The translations under genes and the position numbers were made by a program. A model generated the notes under the pieces. That model was not told where the DNA came from, searched no databases, and saw only the letters and a list, made by a program, of their open reading frames with translations. Below, piece by piece: positions 6,659-13,374 of a DNA stretch of 25,361 nucleotides. The DNA comes from an uncultured Eubacteriales bacterium. GTDB lineage: Bacteria; Bacillota_I; Bacilli_A; RF39; UBA660. Numbering within the stretch: position 1 is the stretch's first letter; the number at the start of each line of letters is the position of its first letter. The DNA is taken from the NCBI GenBank assembly GCA_905211265.1, contig CAJMAC010000016.1:1-25361 (forward strand), written 5' to 3'.

Positions 6659-6736
6659 TTAAACATCTTTCTTTCTATTTTTCAATATTATATATAATAT
6701 GATTGATATAACTAATAAAATAATATATCTTACCAT
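6659..6736 (-). CDS. 25-residue membrane peptide upstream of zot (short ORF)
   Basis: The ATG at 6736 overlaps the end of the preceding gene and is preceded by GAGG 8 bases away. The 25 codons encode MVRYIILLVISIILYIIL followed by a basic end. This is one membrane helix with a positive cytoplasmic tail, stopping 3 bases before the zot start. The size is close to pVII/pIX of Ff phages (about 32-33 residues). It may be a virion cap protein or a membrane anchor for the soluble-looking Zot ATPase. Confidence 0.65.
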   Translation of the reverse strand: MVRYIILLVISIILYIILKNRKKDV

Positions 6737-6927
6737 TCTGTACGCCTCAATTCATACAATAATCCTAACTGCATATCACTATTAAAATCTTTTACACCAT
6801 ATAACCAATTACCGAACTGCTTATTTTTTCTCTTTACTTTATTTATAATTTTTTCTTTTTTCTTTTCATTATAAGTAAAAAACTTTTCTAAAAAACTTAT
6901 AAAATAATCTATATCTTTATTTTTCAT
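6730..6927 (-). CDS. Small basic protein at the head of the zot operon
   Basis: This 65-residue protein is not recognised. It is lysine-rich and hydrophilic (FTYNEKKKEKIINKVKRKNK in the middle) and ends in ELRRTEW. I chose ATG 6927, with AAAGGA 6 bases upstream, over a GTG five codons earlier that overlaps that site. It overlaps the 25-residue ORF, so the two are probably coupled. It directly follows the hairpin region 6949-7015. A nucleic-acid-binding or packaging-signal-binding role is possible but unproven. Confidence 0.65.
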   Translation of the reverse strand: MKNKDIDYFISFLEKFFTYNEKKKEKIINKVKRKNKQFGNWLYGVKDFNSDMQLGLLYELRRTEW

Positions 6928-6948
6928 ACTTTTTCCTTTCACTATTTA

Positions 6949-7015
6949 GGGACTTTGTCCCTCGCCCCCGGTCAGGGGGACTTCACCCTTATATTTACAG
7001 GACACGTTCCTGTAA
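6949..7015. other. Cluster of three hairpins in the phage intergenic region
   Basis: Three stems follow one another: GGGAC-TTT-GTCCC (6949-6961), CCCCC-GGTCA-GGGGG (6965-6979), and TTACAGGA (6995-7002) with TCCTGTAA (7008-7015) around CACGT. The cluster is much more GC-rich than its surroundings and lies between the coat terminator and the assembly operon. Filamentous phages keep their packaging signal and complementary-strand origin as hairpins in an intergenic region. The rest of the gap (7016-7167) is AT-rich without a clear gene. Confidence 0.65.
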
Positions 7016-7167
7016 CCTTGGCTCAACTATTACAATATAACTGATTAATAATATTACTTAATATATTAAAGATAATTATGTATTATTAATAATCAATTCC
7101 GCTTACGCTTCACACCCACTACTTTTCTAACATATTTTCAGGTTAAAACATAAAATTATTCTTTAAT

Positions 7168-7199
7168 AAAAAAAGTGTAGAACTTATTCAGTCCTACAC
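7168..7199 (-). terminator. Strong terminator after the coat gene
   Basis: On the minus strand GTGTAGGAC and GTTCTACAC form a 9-bp stem (one G-U pair) with loop TGAATAA, directly followed by seven T. A 14-bp palindrome, GGACTATATAGTCC (7205-7218), lies between the coat stop and this stem and may protect the mRNA end. A strong terminator after the major coat gene is typical of filamentous phages. Confidence 0.85.
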
Positions 7200-7223
7200 C
7201 TGGAGGACTATATAGTCCGTTAA

Positions 7224-7439
7224 CTAGATTCTAATACGTCCAGTTGATACAGCAGTAGTGAATCCTGCAGTAGCTTTTCTAACACCAAGCCACATTAGGA
7301 AGAAAGCCATACCGACTCCAACAACAGCAGCAAGAACAGTTAAAACTTGTGCAGTAGTGATAGTACCTGTTAAAGCACTTATATAACCAGTAAAGTCTAT
7401 AGTTTGTGCAGCAGGTGTAGCACCATCTAAAAACATCAT
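7224..7439 (-). CDS. Major-coat-protein-like small membrane protein
   Basis: This 71-residue protein has the layout of filamentous phage pVIII. A mildly acidic N-terminal part (MMFLDGATPAAQTIDF) is followed by one hydrophobic helix (about 30-53, VLTVLAAVVGVGMAFFLMWL) and a basic C-terminal stretch (RKATAGF...GRIRI) that would face the DNA. It has no basic n-region or clear cleavage site, so it may be inserted without a leader, as in phage Pf3. Its ribosome-binding site AAGGAGGTGA is the best in the element, 7 bases before the ATG, and a strong terminator follows. Both fit a very highly expressed protein. Confidence 0.82.
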   Translation of the reverse strand: MMFLDGATPAAQTIDFTGYISALTGTITTAQVLTVLAAVVGVGMAFFLMWLGVRKATAGFTTAVSTGRIRI

Positions 7440-7458
7440 ATATAAATCACCTCCTTAA

Positions 7459-7650
7459 TTATTTAAAAATATCTTTTACATCAGGTTTTTTATTATCTGA
7501 TGTAGACATCTTCAATAATTCTAATTCAGCACTTTCTAAAAATACAGGTTTCTCATATGTTGGCGTAAGTTGTATCATTACACATTCATACTCTAAACCT
7601 TTTTTTGAAGTACGTTTTACTAATGTCGCTTTTAATTCTTTTTCGATCAT
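7459..7650 (-). CDS. Candidate ssDNA-binding protein (pV-like role)
   Basis: This 63-residue soluble protein is predicted to be mostly beta-strand in its first 45 residues (KELKATLVKRTSKKGLEYEC, then VMIQLTPTYEKPVFLESAEL), with a hydrophilic tail. It lies directly upstream of the coat gene. In Ff-type phages a small OB-fold protein, pV, encoded just before the coat genes, binds the displaced single strand. Size, basic aromatic-containing strands and position support that role, but no known family motif is visible. AAAGGAG lies upstream of the ATG. Confidence 0.6.
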   Translation of the reverse strand: MIEKELKATLVKRTSKKGLEYECVMIQLTPTYEKPVFLESAELELLKMSTSDNKKPDVKDIFK

Positions 7651-7712
7651 TTCTTAAACTCTCCTTTCTATAATTACGATTTTAACATATAAAAAACATA
7701 GGTTAGTCAAAC

Positions 7713-7895
7713 CTATGCAAAAAATCTATAAATTAAATTGTATGAACCATTACATAAATAATAATAATAGTCTTTTGTTTTTAAGCGAGATTTTAAATTG
7801 TTTTTTCTTATACCGGTATAAGAAATTAATTCTTCAATGTTATCACAATAAGCAACTATATTTTCGAATTTATCATAAATAACATAAAATTCCAA
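7713..7895 (-). CDS. Small protein at the right end of the element, TTG start
   Basis: This 60-residue protein is not recognised. It starts at TTG 7895 with AAAGGA 5 bases upstream; no in-frame ATG exists nearby. The sequence (FYVIYDKFENIVAYCDNIEE, then ISYTGIRKNNLKSRLK) suggests a strand-loop domain followed by a short helix-turn-helix-like stretch. It may be a small regulator. It is the first gene of the coat operon, only 21 bases inside attR. In the integrated state no promoter is evident upstream, whereas in the circle the site at 1649-1676 would precede it. Confidence 0.68.
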   Translation of the reverse strand: MEFYVIYDKFENIVAYCDNIEELISYTGIRKNNLKSRLKTKDYYYYLCNGSYNLIYRFFA

Positions 7896-7916
7896 TCTAA
7901 TCCTTTCCTAAACCCA

Positions 7917-7935
7917 ATTCCCGTCATTTGGTCCA
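7917..7935. repeat. attR core (19-bp direct repeat)
   Basis: This is an exact copy of the last 19 bases of tRNA-Gly including CCA (attL 1626-1644). Sequence identity stops on both sides, which defines the core. It marks the right end of the prophage; chromosomal sequence resumes at 7936. Confidence 0.87.
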
Positions 7936-7945
7936 GTTGAAATTT

Positions 7946-7972
7946 AATCAAACTTTTTTAGTTTGATTTTTT
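7946..7972 (+). terminator. Displaced terminator of tRNA-Gly
   Basis: AATCAAACT (7946-7954) pairs with AGTTTGATT (7960-7968) around five T and is followed by four more T. It starts 10 bases after the attR core, the position it would have after the tRNA gene in the uninserted chromosome. The prophage has moved it 6.3 kb away from the tRNA. Confidence 0.7.
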
Positions 7973-8028
7973 ATGTACAAATTTGTAATGGCCGAAAAAT
8001 GGTCAGATTAACTAAAGATACAAATGTT

Positions 8029-8067
8029 AAAAAATTACACACTTAAAATACTAGTGTGTAATTTTTT
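8029..8067 (-). terminator. Terminator of the small transcript (14-bp stem)
   Basis: AAAAAATTACACAC (8029-8042) pairs with GTGTGTAATTTTTT (8054-8067) around 11 bases. A and T runs flank it on both sides, so it can work in both directions. On the minus strand it comes directly after the 18-residue ORF. Confidence 0.75.
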
Positions 8068-8072
8068 GTGTG

Positions 8073-8129
8073 TTAAAGTTTAAAAAACCCAATCATTTTA
8101 TTTCTAAAATAACCGAGCTCACTCGACAT
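8073..8129 (-). CDS. Possible 18-residue small protein
   Basis: The ATG at 8129 follows AAGGAG at 9 bases and encodes MSSELGYFRNKMIGFFKL before TAA at 8073. A consensus-like promoter lies upstream (8210-8237) and a strong terminator immediately downstream, so a transcript of about 170 bases would carry it. The C-terminal half is amphipathic and cationic. It could be a small peptide, a leader, a remnant of a lost gene, or incidental within a small RNA. The upstream part is unusually rich in CG dinucleotides for this DNA. Confidence 0.45.
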   Translation of the reverse strand: MSSELGYFRNKMIGFFKL

Positions 8130-8209
8130 CTTTTTCGACTCCTTGTTTTTTTACAAAACGATGTTACGACACCAAATCTCCGACGACCATAAATTTTTAA
8201 CTGAAACTC

Positions 8210-8237
8210 ATTATATTATATATTTTTTTAATATCAA
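8210..8237 (-). promoter_or_regulatory. Promoter of the small transcript
   Basis: On the minus strand TTGATA (8237-8232) and TATAAT (8215-8210) are 16 bases apart. Transcription would begin near 8203 and reach the terminator at 8029-8067. Confidence 0.6.
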
Positions 8238-8246
8238 CTAGTGTTA

Positions 8247-8313
8247 ATAAAATTAATTACAAAATAAGAATTTTAATTATAACCTTCTTAAAACTGTAAT
8301 AAATCTATTACTT
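8247..8313. repeat. 67-bp direct repeat, copy A
   Basis: It matches 10396-10462 at 64 of 67 positions. On the minus strand it reads SNRFITVLRRL and a stop, the same C terminus as the methyltransferase at 10427-11530, but here it lies just after the stop of the helical-repeat gene. It is a remnant of a second copy of the methyltransferase 3' end. Confidence 0.88.
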
Positions 8314-9873
8314 TTAATCATCCTTCTTTTTTATATTTTTCTTAAATAAATTTAATATTCTAGATTTAGATTTATTTTTAGAACTAGCAACAGGAATTTC
8401 TTTATTAACCGTTAGACAATCACTACTTATTTGACTTTGTAAAATATCTAAATAACTTGATACATTACTTCTTTCAACCAATATACCTTGTAAAAGTTTT
8501 TCTAGTTTTTCCTTATGCTCTGGATCATTAATTCCTTTTGGTCTAAATAAATAATATTTTATTTCATCATATATTGCTTCATCAATAGAATTTAAATTCA
8601 ATTTTAAAATATATTCCATATCATAATCATGATTGCTACTATTAAGGCTTGATTCGTTTGTTGCCTTTTTTAATAATAATTTACGTATATTTTCAACTAA
8701 TGTTTGACTTATAATAACAGCATCTTTTTTATGATGACTACTATTTAATGAGTTTTTATCATTCATTAATCTATATAAATCCATAAAAACAGATTTATCA
8801 GAAACACTTTTTAATAATTCTAAATCAAAATTTTTATATTGACTATTTATAAAATCTGAATTCACTAATAGAGAAACAAAATACATAACAAATTTATCAT
8901 CAAATTTATTTATTTCACTTAAATTATTTATATAATCAGGAGTAGTACTACCTGCAGCACTATTTTTATCTAAAATATAAGCATCATTTTCATCAAATTC
9001 ATAATCATCTAAGTAATCAATATCATACATATATTTTTTTTGAGGATTAACTATATAATAATATAGTGCTCTAGCAGTTATCTTACTTTTAGCATTTTTT
9101 AGTGCTTTTACTTCTTTGCGATAATTTTTTCCATTAACAAAATTAGAGTCAGTCATAATTATATATAAGAATTTCCTTGCAATAGGATTAGTTGCTAATA
9201 TTTGCATATTTTCTAAGTGATATTTATCTGCTAATGATACCTTATTAATTGCTAAATAATTTAAACTATTTCCGGGATAAGAATGACTCATTTGCAAACA
9301 ACTACTTCCTGCTGTGGCTATTAGTTTCATATCCATTTGATGATATGGACTTTTAATAGAATCAATATTACCAGCAACTGTTGCAATAGCATCTGATACT
9401 ACAAAATCTAATGGATTATCTTCATTAGTATCATGTGTTTCAACAAGTAATTTTAAATCTTCATCATGATATGGACTATTTATAAAAGAATCTTCTCCTA
9501 ATATCCATAAACCATATCTAGCAGTATCTGCTTTACTCAACATTTCTATATCTTTGTAAAAATTTTTGCTTTTCAAAAAATTGGGACTACATATATTACT
9601 ATATAAATGCCAACAACCATCACCATTTTTTAATGTTGATATTGCTTGAACCTTTTGAATGTAATCGTTACAATTTAATAAATCACTATTAATTAATAAA
9701 CTTTTAAAATTTATCACTTCTTCTAAATCTATATTAAGATTAAGAAAATTATTAACTTGAATACTATTTAATTTTGAGATCCAATCCTCAAATTCTTCAA
9801 TATTAGAAAATAAATTAATTAATTTATATTTTTTAATTTGTTCAATTATTTGTTTTAATGTTTCATTTTTCAT
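8314..9873 (-). CDS. Helical-repeat protein with H-x-x-D units
   Basis: This 519-residue cytoplasmic protein is not recognised. No signal peptide or membrane segment is seen. Degenerate units of about 36-46 residues recur, each with a small-residue/His/acid signature: SPYHDEDLKLL, SPYHQMDMKLI, KYHLENMQIL, KNYRKEVKAL, SQYKNFDLELL, SSHHKKDAVII, SSNHDYDMEYIL. This suggests an all-alpha solenoid used for binding other proteins. The last 25 residues are lysine-rich. AGAGGGA precedes the ATG, and a TATAAT lies at 9905-9900 (minus). The unit differs from the 28-residue unit of the genes at 21821-25285. Confidence 0.85.
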   Translation of the reverse strand: MKNETLKQIIEQIKKYKLINLFSNIEEFEDWISKLNSIQVNNFLNLNIDLEEVINFKSLLINSDLLNCNDYIQKVQAISTLKNGDGCWHLYSNICSPNFLKSKNFYKDIEMLSKADTARYGLWILGEDSFINSPYHDEDLKLLVETHDTNEDNPLDFVVSDAIATVAGNIDSIKSPYHQMDMKLIATAGSSCLQMSHSYPGNSLNYLAINKVSLADKYHLENMQILATNPIARKFLYIIMTDSNFVNGKNYRKEVKALKNAKSKITARALYYYIVNPQKKYMYDIDYLDDYEFDENDAYILDKNSAAGSTTPDYINNLSEINKFDDKFVMYFVSLLVNSDFINSQYKNFDLELLKSVSDKSVFMDLYRLMNDKNSLNSSHHKKDAVIISQTLVENIRKLLLKKATNESSLNSSNHDYDMEYILKLNLNSIDEAIYDEIKYYLFRPKGINDPEHKEKLEKLLQGILVERSNVSSYLDILQSQISSDCLTVNKEIPVASSKNKSKSRILNLFKKNIKKKDD

Positions 9874-9976
9874 AAATAATCCCTCTTATACATAACTATA
9901 TTATACACTATATTTAAAACTTATTGTTAATTTTTTTATTTTTCTTATATTTACTTCTCAGCATAACTATAATTTA

Positions 9977-10315
9977 TTATTTACTAATCATTTCTAATGT
10001 CTTGTTCATTTTATTTATACAAAAGTCATTTAACTGTTTATCAGTATAATTTAATAACTTTGCTATTGTAAATAAATTAGATAATATTTTAAATAATATT
10101 TCTTTTTCTAAATTCTTTAATAAAGTTGAAACTAATCTATGTGTTTCTAAAAATAATTCTACCATATTTTTATTATTATTTTCTTTAATAATCAAATCAT
10201 CAATATTAGATAAGTCGCAAAAGCCAAGAGTAATCATTAAACAATCTACAAACTCTGAAATTGTTATTTCAGGACTACTTTCTTTTTCATTTTTCCAATA
10301 TTTAAAACATTTTGT
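9977..10315 (-). pseudogene. Truncated all-alpha dUTPase (dUTPase_2-like) remnant
   Basis: The open frame starts after a stop at 10318-10316 and begins TKCFKYWKNEKESSPE, then ISEFVDCLMITLGF, and ends with a KLLNYTDKQLND...KMNKTLE segment. This matches the middle and C-terminal part of all-alpha dUTP diphosphatases, whose second metal-binding motif is ExxD (here EFVD). The N-terminal part with the first motif (typically ELGEL) is missing. The ATG at 10237 would give only 86 residues and lose the conserved start of the fragment. It is very likely a decayed gene without activity. Confidence 0.65.
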
Positions 10316-10395
10316 TTAATGGTATCAGGAAAATGTATTATCACTTCCATAATACTAGAATAACATAACTTAATTAGAAATCCAATTTTTTTCAC

Positions 10396-10462
10396 GATAA
10401 AATTAATTACAAAATAATAATTTTAATCATAATCTTCTTAAAACTGTAATAAATCTATTACT
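10396..10462. repeat. 67-bp direct repeat, copy B (3' end of the methyltransferase)
   Basis: This is the partner of 8247-8313 with three mismatches. It covers the last 12 codons of the methyltransferase, including the stop, and the 31 bases after it. The two copies bracket about 2.1 kb with the helical-repeat gene and the dUTPase remnant. Confidence 0.88.
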
Positions 10463-11530
10463 TGTTTTATCATCATATTTTTCCATATCAAAATTACCAT
10501 AAATATCTACTATTTCATAATAACCATTAACTATTTCTTCTAATTCATGTATTGTATAAAATCTTACAAACTCATCATCGTAGAAAAACTTTTTATTATC
10601 ATTATCGTTTATAAAAAGAAAATATTGTGAATTTTGAATATTATTGAATACATATTTATTAATTAACATTTCCATTTTAAATTTATCCTTTTCTGTATAT
10701 CTATGATACATTCTATGTTTATCTAATCTAGGAATATTTTTACTATCTAAAACTAAAATAGAATCTTTTTTTTGATGTCTATAATTTGATTTAATGAATG
10801 CTTTTAAATCCTTATCTAAAGATAAATAATTATATGTAGTCCACATACAATAAGACATATCATAATCTTTATCAGTTAAATTAAAATTTCTAATATCCAT
10901 AATTTCATAGTTAACATTTGAATGATTATGAATTTTTTTAGCATTAGCAATTTGATCGGATGATATATCTATTCCTGTAACTTTAAAGCCTTCTTTTGCT
11001 AACAAATATGCATGTCTACCTACTCCACAACAGCAATCTATTACTTTTCCAGTATCTTTATTTAAATATTTTTTAAAAATATTAATTAAAAACTTTGCTT
11101 CTTTTTGGGTATCATTTGCTAATGTTTCCATATAATAATTAGAAAAATCATGATAATATTTTTTGTTTTTAGCATGTTCCGTAAAACTAATATTTTTAAA
11201 TTTATCAATATTGCCTTTTAGATTAATCGGAGTATAGATAATATTTTCCTTACATAGTACTTCGTTTACTCCACTTTTAAAGTATATTATCCAGTCATAC
11301 TTTTTGCTAATTTCATTTAAATAATCAGTATTTTGTTTATTGTCTTTTAAATACGTAGTTATATTATTAACATTTAACTTTTTGAATGTTTCAATATCAT
11401 TTAATGATATAAATAAATCTGTTTGATATATTTCAGATATTTTATTTAATATATCTATATTTTCATAATACTTTTTTTCATCTTTATTATTACCAATAAC
11501 TTCAAAATCCATTATTACTTTAATACTCAT
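10427..11530 (-). CDS. SAM-dependent methyltransferase (class I) with extra N-terminal domain
   Basis: This 367-residue protein has a class I methyltransferase domain at about 125-367. Motif I is VIDCCCGVGRH (163-173), with Asp188 (VTGIDIS) as the likely SAM ribose ligand, Asp212 (MDIRNF) and a Trp/Tyr-rich motif near MWTTYNYL (229-236). The first 110 residues are a separate alpha/beta-like domain of unknown kind. The substrate cannot be named; the family modifies small molecules, proteins or nucleic acids. GGAGG precedes the ATG. The CYTH-like gene ends 18 bases upstream, so the two probably form an operon. Its 3' end is duplicated at 8247-8313. Confidence 0.82.
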   Translation of the reverse strand: MSIKVIMDFEVIGNNKDEKKYYENIDILNKISEIYQTDLFISLNDIETFKKLNVNNITTYLKDNKQNTDYLNEISKKYDWIIYFKSGVNEVLCKENIIYTPINLKGNIDKFKNISFTEHAKNKKYYHDFSNYYMETLANDTQKEAKFLINIFKKYLNKDTGKVIDCCCGVGRHAYLLAKEGFKVTGIDISSDQIANAKKIHNHSNVNYEIMDIRNFNLTDKDYDMSYCMWTTYNYLSLDKDLKAFIKSNYRHQKKDSILVLDSKNIPRLDKHRMYHRYTEKDKFKMEMLINKYVFNNIQNSQYFLFINDNDNKKFFYDDEFVRFYTIHELEEIVNGYYEIVDIYGNFDMEKYDDKTSNRFITVLRRL

Positions 11531-11548
11531 AGTGCACCTCCAAAATAA

Positions 11549-12211
11549 TTAAGTCAACTTAAAAAATTTTTTTAATTTTCTTTTAAAGTAATCACAACTT
11601 ATCATTATTGACTTTTTTGAACATAAATCCTTTATATAATAATTCATTTTATCAACAATTTCTTCAATAGTTAGTGTCTTACCAATTAATTTAAATCTAT
11701 CTACATTCTTTTCATCTATTATTTCTATTCCATATTTACAAACATCATTAATTAGTTTCTTTCTTTGTACATCTTCTGGTAAATCATAATATTTTTTATT
11801 ATCATAAGCAATCATTAAACAGTCACCTTTAATATCTTGAATTTGAAAATACATTTCTTCTTCAATTTTGTTTTTATAAACATAATCAGTTTTTTCATCA
11901 GTATAAATTTTTTCATATCCATTATTTAATAATTTTTCTTCTTCTCTCTTACATTTTTTTACATTATATTTTGTAATACATTGCTTGTAATCTTGATTTT
12001 TATTTTTAAATTTAGATAAAGGTTCAACATATCTTAATCTCTTACATCTGGATTTTAAAGTATCATGATTCATATCATTATCATTCTTTAATTTATAATA
12101 ACTAGTTATTGTTATTACCTTATGAAATTCCTCAAAACCATTATTAAGTAGTAACTTTTCTACATCCTCTTTATTACCTTTAATAGGTAATTCAATTTCC
12201 ACTATCGCCAT
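11549..12211 (-). CDS. CYTH-like domain protein
   Basis: From the ATG at 12211 it is 220 residues. It begins MAIVEIELPIKGNKEDVEKL, which resembles the EIE start of CYTH proteins (class IV adenylate cyclase, thiamine or inorganic triphosphatase). Alternating charged strands and helices fit the triphosphate-tunnel fold. The canonical ExExK is imperfect (EIELPIK), so the activity is uncertain. I chose the inner ATG because AGGAG lies inside the first codons of the longer frame. It is followed at 18 bases by the methyltransferase gene. Confidence 0.55.
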   Translation of the reverse strand: MAIVEIELPIKGNKEDVEKLLLNNGFEEFHKVITITSYYKLKNDNDMNHDTLKSRCKRLRYVEPLSKFKNKNQDYKQCITKYNVKKCKREEEKLLNNGYEKIYTDEKTDYVYKNKIEEEMYFQIQDIKGDCLMIAYDNKKYYDLPEDVQRKKLINDVCKYGIEIIDEKNVDRFKLIGKTLTIEEIVDKMNYYIKDLCSKKSIMISCDYFKRKLKKFFKLT

Positions 12212-12260
12212 AAAATCACCACTCCTCATTTAAATTATCATTCTTTAGTATTAATTACAA

Positions 12261-12805
12261 TTACTTATATAATCTTAAAACTTGATATTGATATATTTCA
12301 TCATTTTCTGTATAACCAATAGAAATACCCTTTCCATTATTTGATATTTCACCAGAATTAGTCTTTGTTTTTACATTTTCCAATAATTTATTAATTTCTG
12401 AATCGGTAATTTCACTGTTATTTGCTTTAATTAAATATTTAATATATGAAGAAGCATCTACTTCATAATTACTAGTTTTATCTACATATAAAAGTGTATA
12501 ATCTACAATTTCAGTTGTTTTATCACCAGTAAATTTTTCTGGAACAACTACTAAATAAACTCCTTCTATTAATCCATACCAATACTCATTATTACTTTCA
12601 GTTAAATAATCAGTTGAAGCAGGATTTAATGAACTATCTTGAACTACTTCTGTATTAAATTTTGCTACTAATACATCAACTATTTTTTTCAACAAAGCCA
12701 TATTTTTCTTGACTTTCTTTTAAATTATTCTTAGGTTCTTCTAAATTAGATTTACCACATCCAGTAATTTCCACACATTAAAATAGTAAATAGTTTCTTT
12801 TTCAT
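12261..12805 (-). pseudogene. Lipoprotein gene broken by two small frameshifts
   Basis: The long frame (12261-12701) lacks an export signal, but just upstream in other frames are MKKKLFTILMCG (ATG at 12805) and ITGCGKSNLEEP, a lipobox followed by a linker. Removing one A after MCG and one A from the A7 run at 12689-12683 would join the three parts into a lipoprotein: MKKKLFTILMCG-ITGC, linker, then VDVLVAKFNTEVV onward. The remaining 130-residue domain is not recognised. This is either gene decay, assembly error at A runs, or a length-variable switch. Divergent from the gene at 13067. Confidence 0.65.
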
Positions 12806-13135
12806 AAATAATCCCAAAAAAAATACCATTCATATAACACATTTAGTATATCATATACAAAACCATATTTGCAACAACTTTCAAAAAATTATCAATAAAT
12901 TTAATAAGGCTAATATCACTCTCATACCAATACAATTAAAACATTAAAATATAGTTATAAATAACTGCTTTTAAGAATAAAATATAAAAAAATAAAATTT
13001 TTTATTATATAATAATATCACAACTTTGAAACTACCTTATAAAAAAATTAGAAAGGAGAAATATATATGGCATTATGGAGAGAAAATATGGCTTTTGATG
13101 AAATTACAAAAAAACTTTGGGAAGAAGAAAAAAAT

Positions 13136-13176
13136 CTATAATAAGAGAAAATAATGGATTTCATACTATGCCAGAA
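13136..13176. repeat. 41-bp direct repeat, copy 1
   Basis: It matches 13334-13374 at 40 of 41 positions and encodes IIRENNGFHTMPE. The 198-bp spacing keeps the reading frame. Confidence 0.8.
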
Positions 13177-13333
13177 AGTACAAATCCATACAATGGCGCC
13201 ACAATTGATCGCCCTTGTTCAGCTGGTCAATATCGTCCACTATATGTAAGAATGGCAATAGAAAATCCAGGAAGGATGAACCCTAGAATAAAAATAATTG
13301 ATGGTATTGATGAAGTATATGGCTATCGTAATC

Positions 13334-13374
13334 CTATAATAAAAGAAAATAATGGATTTCATACTATGCCAGAA
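13334..13374. repeat. 41-bp direct repeat, copy 2
   Basis: This is the partner of 13136-13176 and encodes IIKENNGFHTMPE. Near identity at the base level points to a recent duplication or to active conversion. Confidence 0.8.

Larger units (their letters stand above)
1626..7935. mobile_element. Integrated inovirus-like (filamentous phage) element
   Basis: The element is bounded by 19-bp direct repeats, one being the 3' end of tRNA-Gly. All its genes are on the minus strand. From right to left they are a TTG-started small protein, a candidate ssDNA-binding protein, a major-coat-like protein plus terminator, a hairpin-rich intergenic region, two small proteins, a Zot/pI-like ATPase, three or four membrane virion-like proteins including a signal-peptide adhesin, a hairpin pair with a RepB-type nick site, a small protein, the HUH Rep, a coiled-coil protein, and a tyrosine integrase whose stop codon lies inside attL. 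Coat, adhesin, Zot ATPase and rolling-circle Rep in about 6 kb is the filamentous-phage layout. All parts look intact, so the element may be active. No secretin gene is seen. Confidence 0.87.

Noticed and set aside
7917..7935. A second tRNA-Gly gene at the right end
   Set aside because: Only the last 19 bases of a tRNA are present, without D or anticodon arms. It is the attR core.
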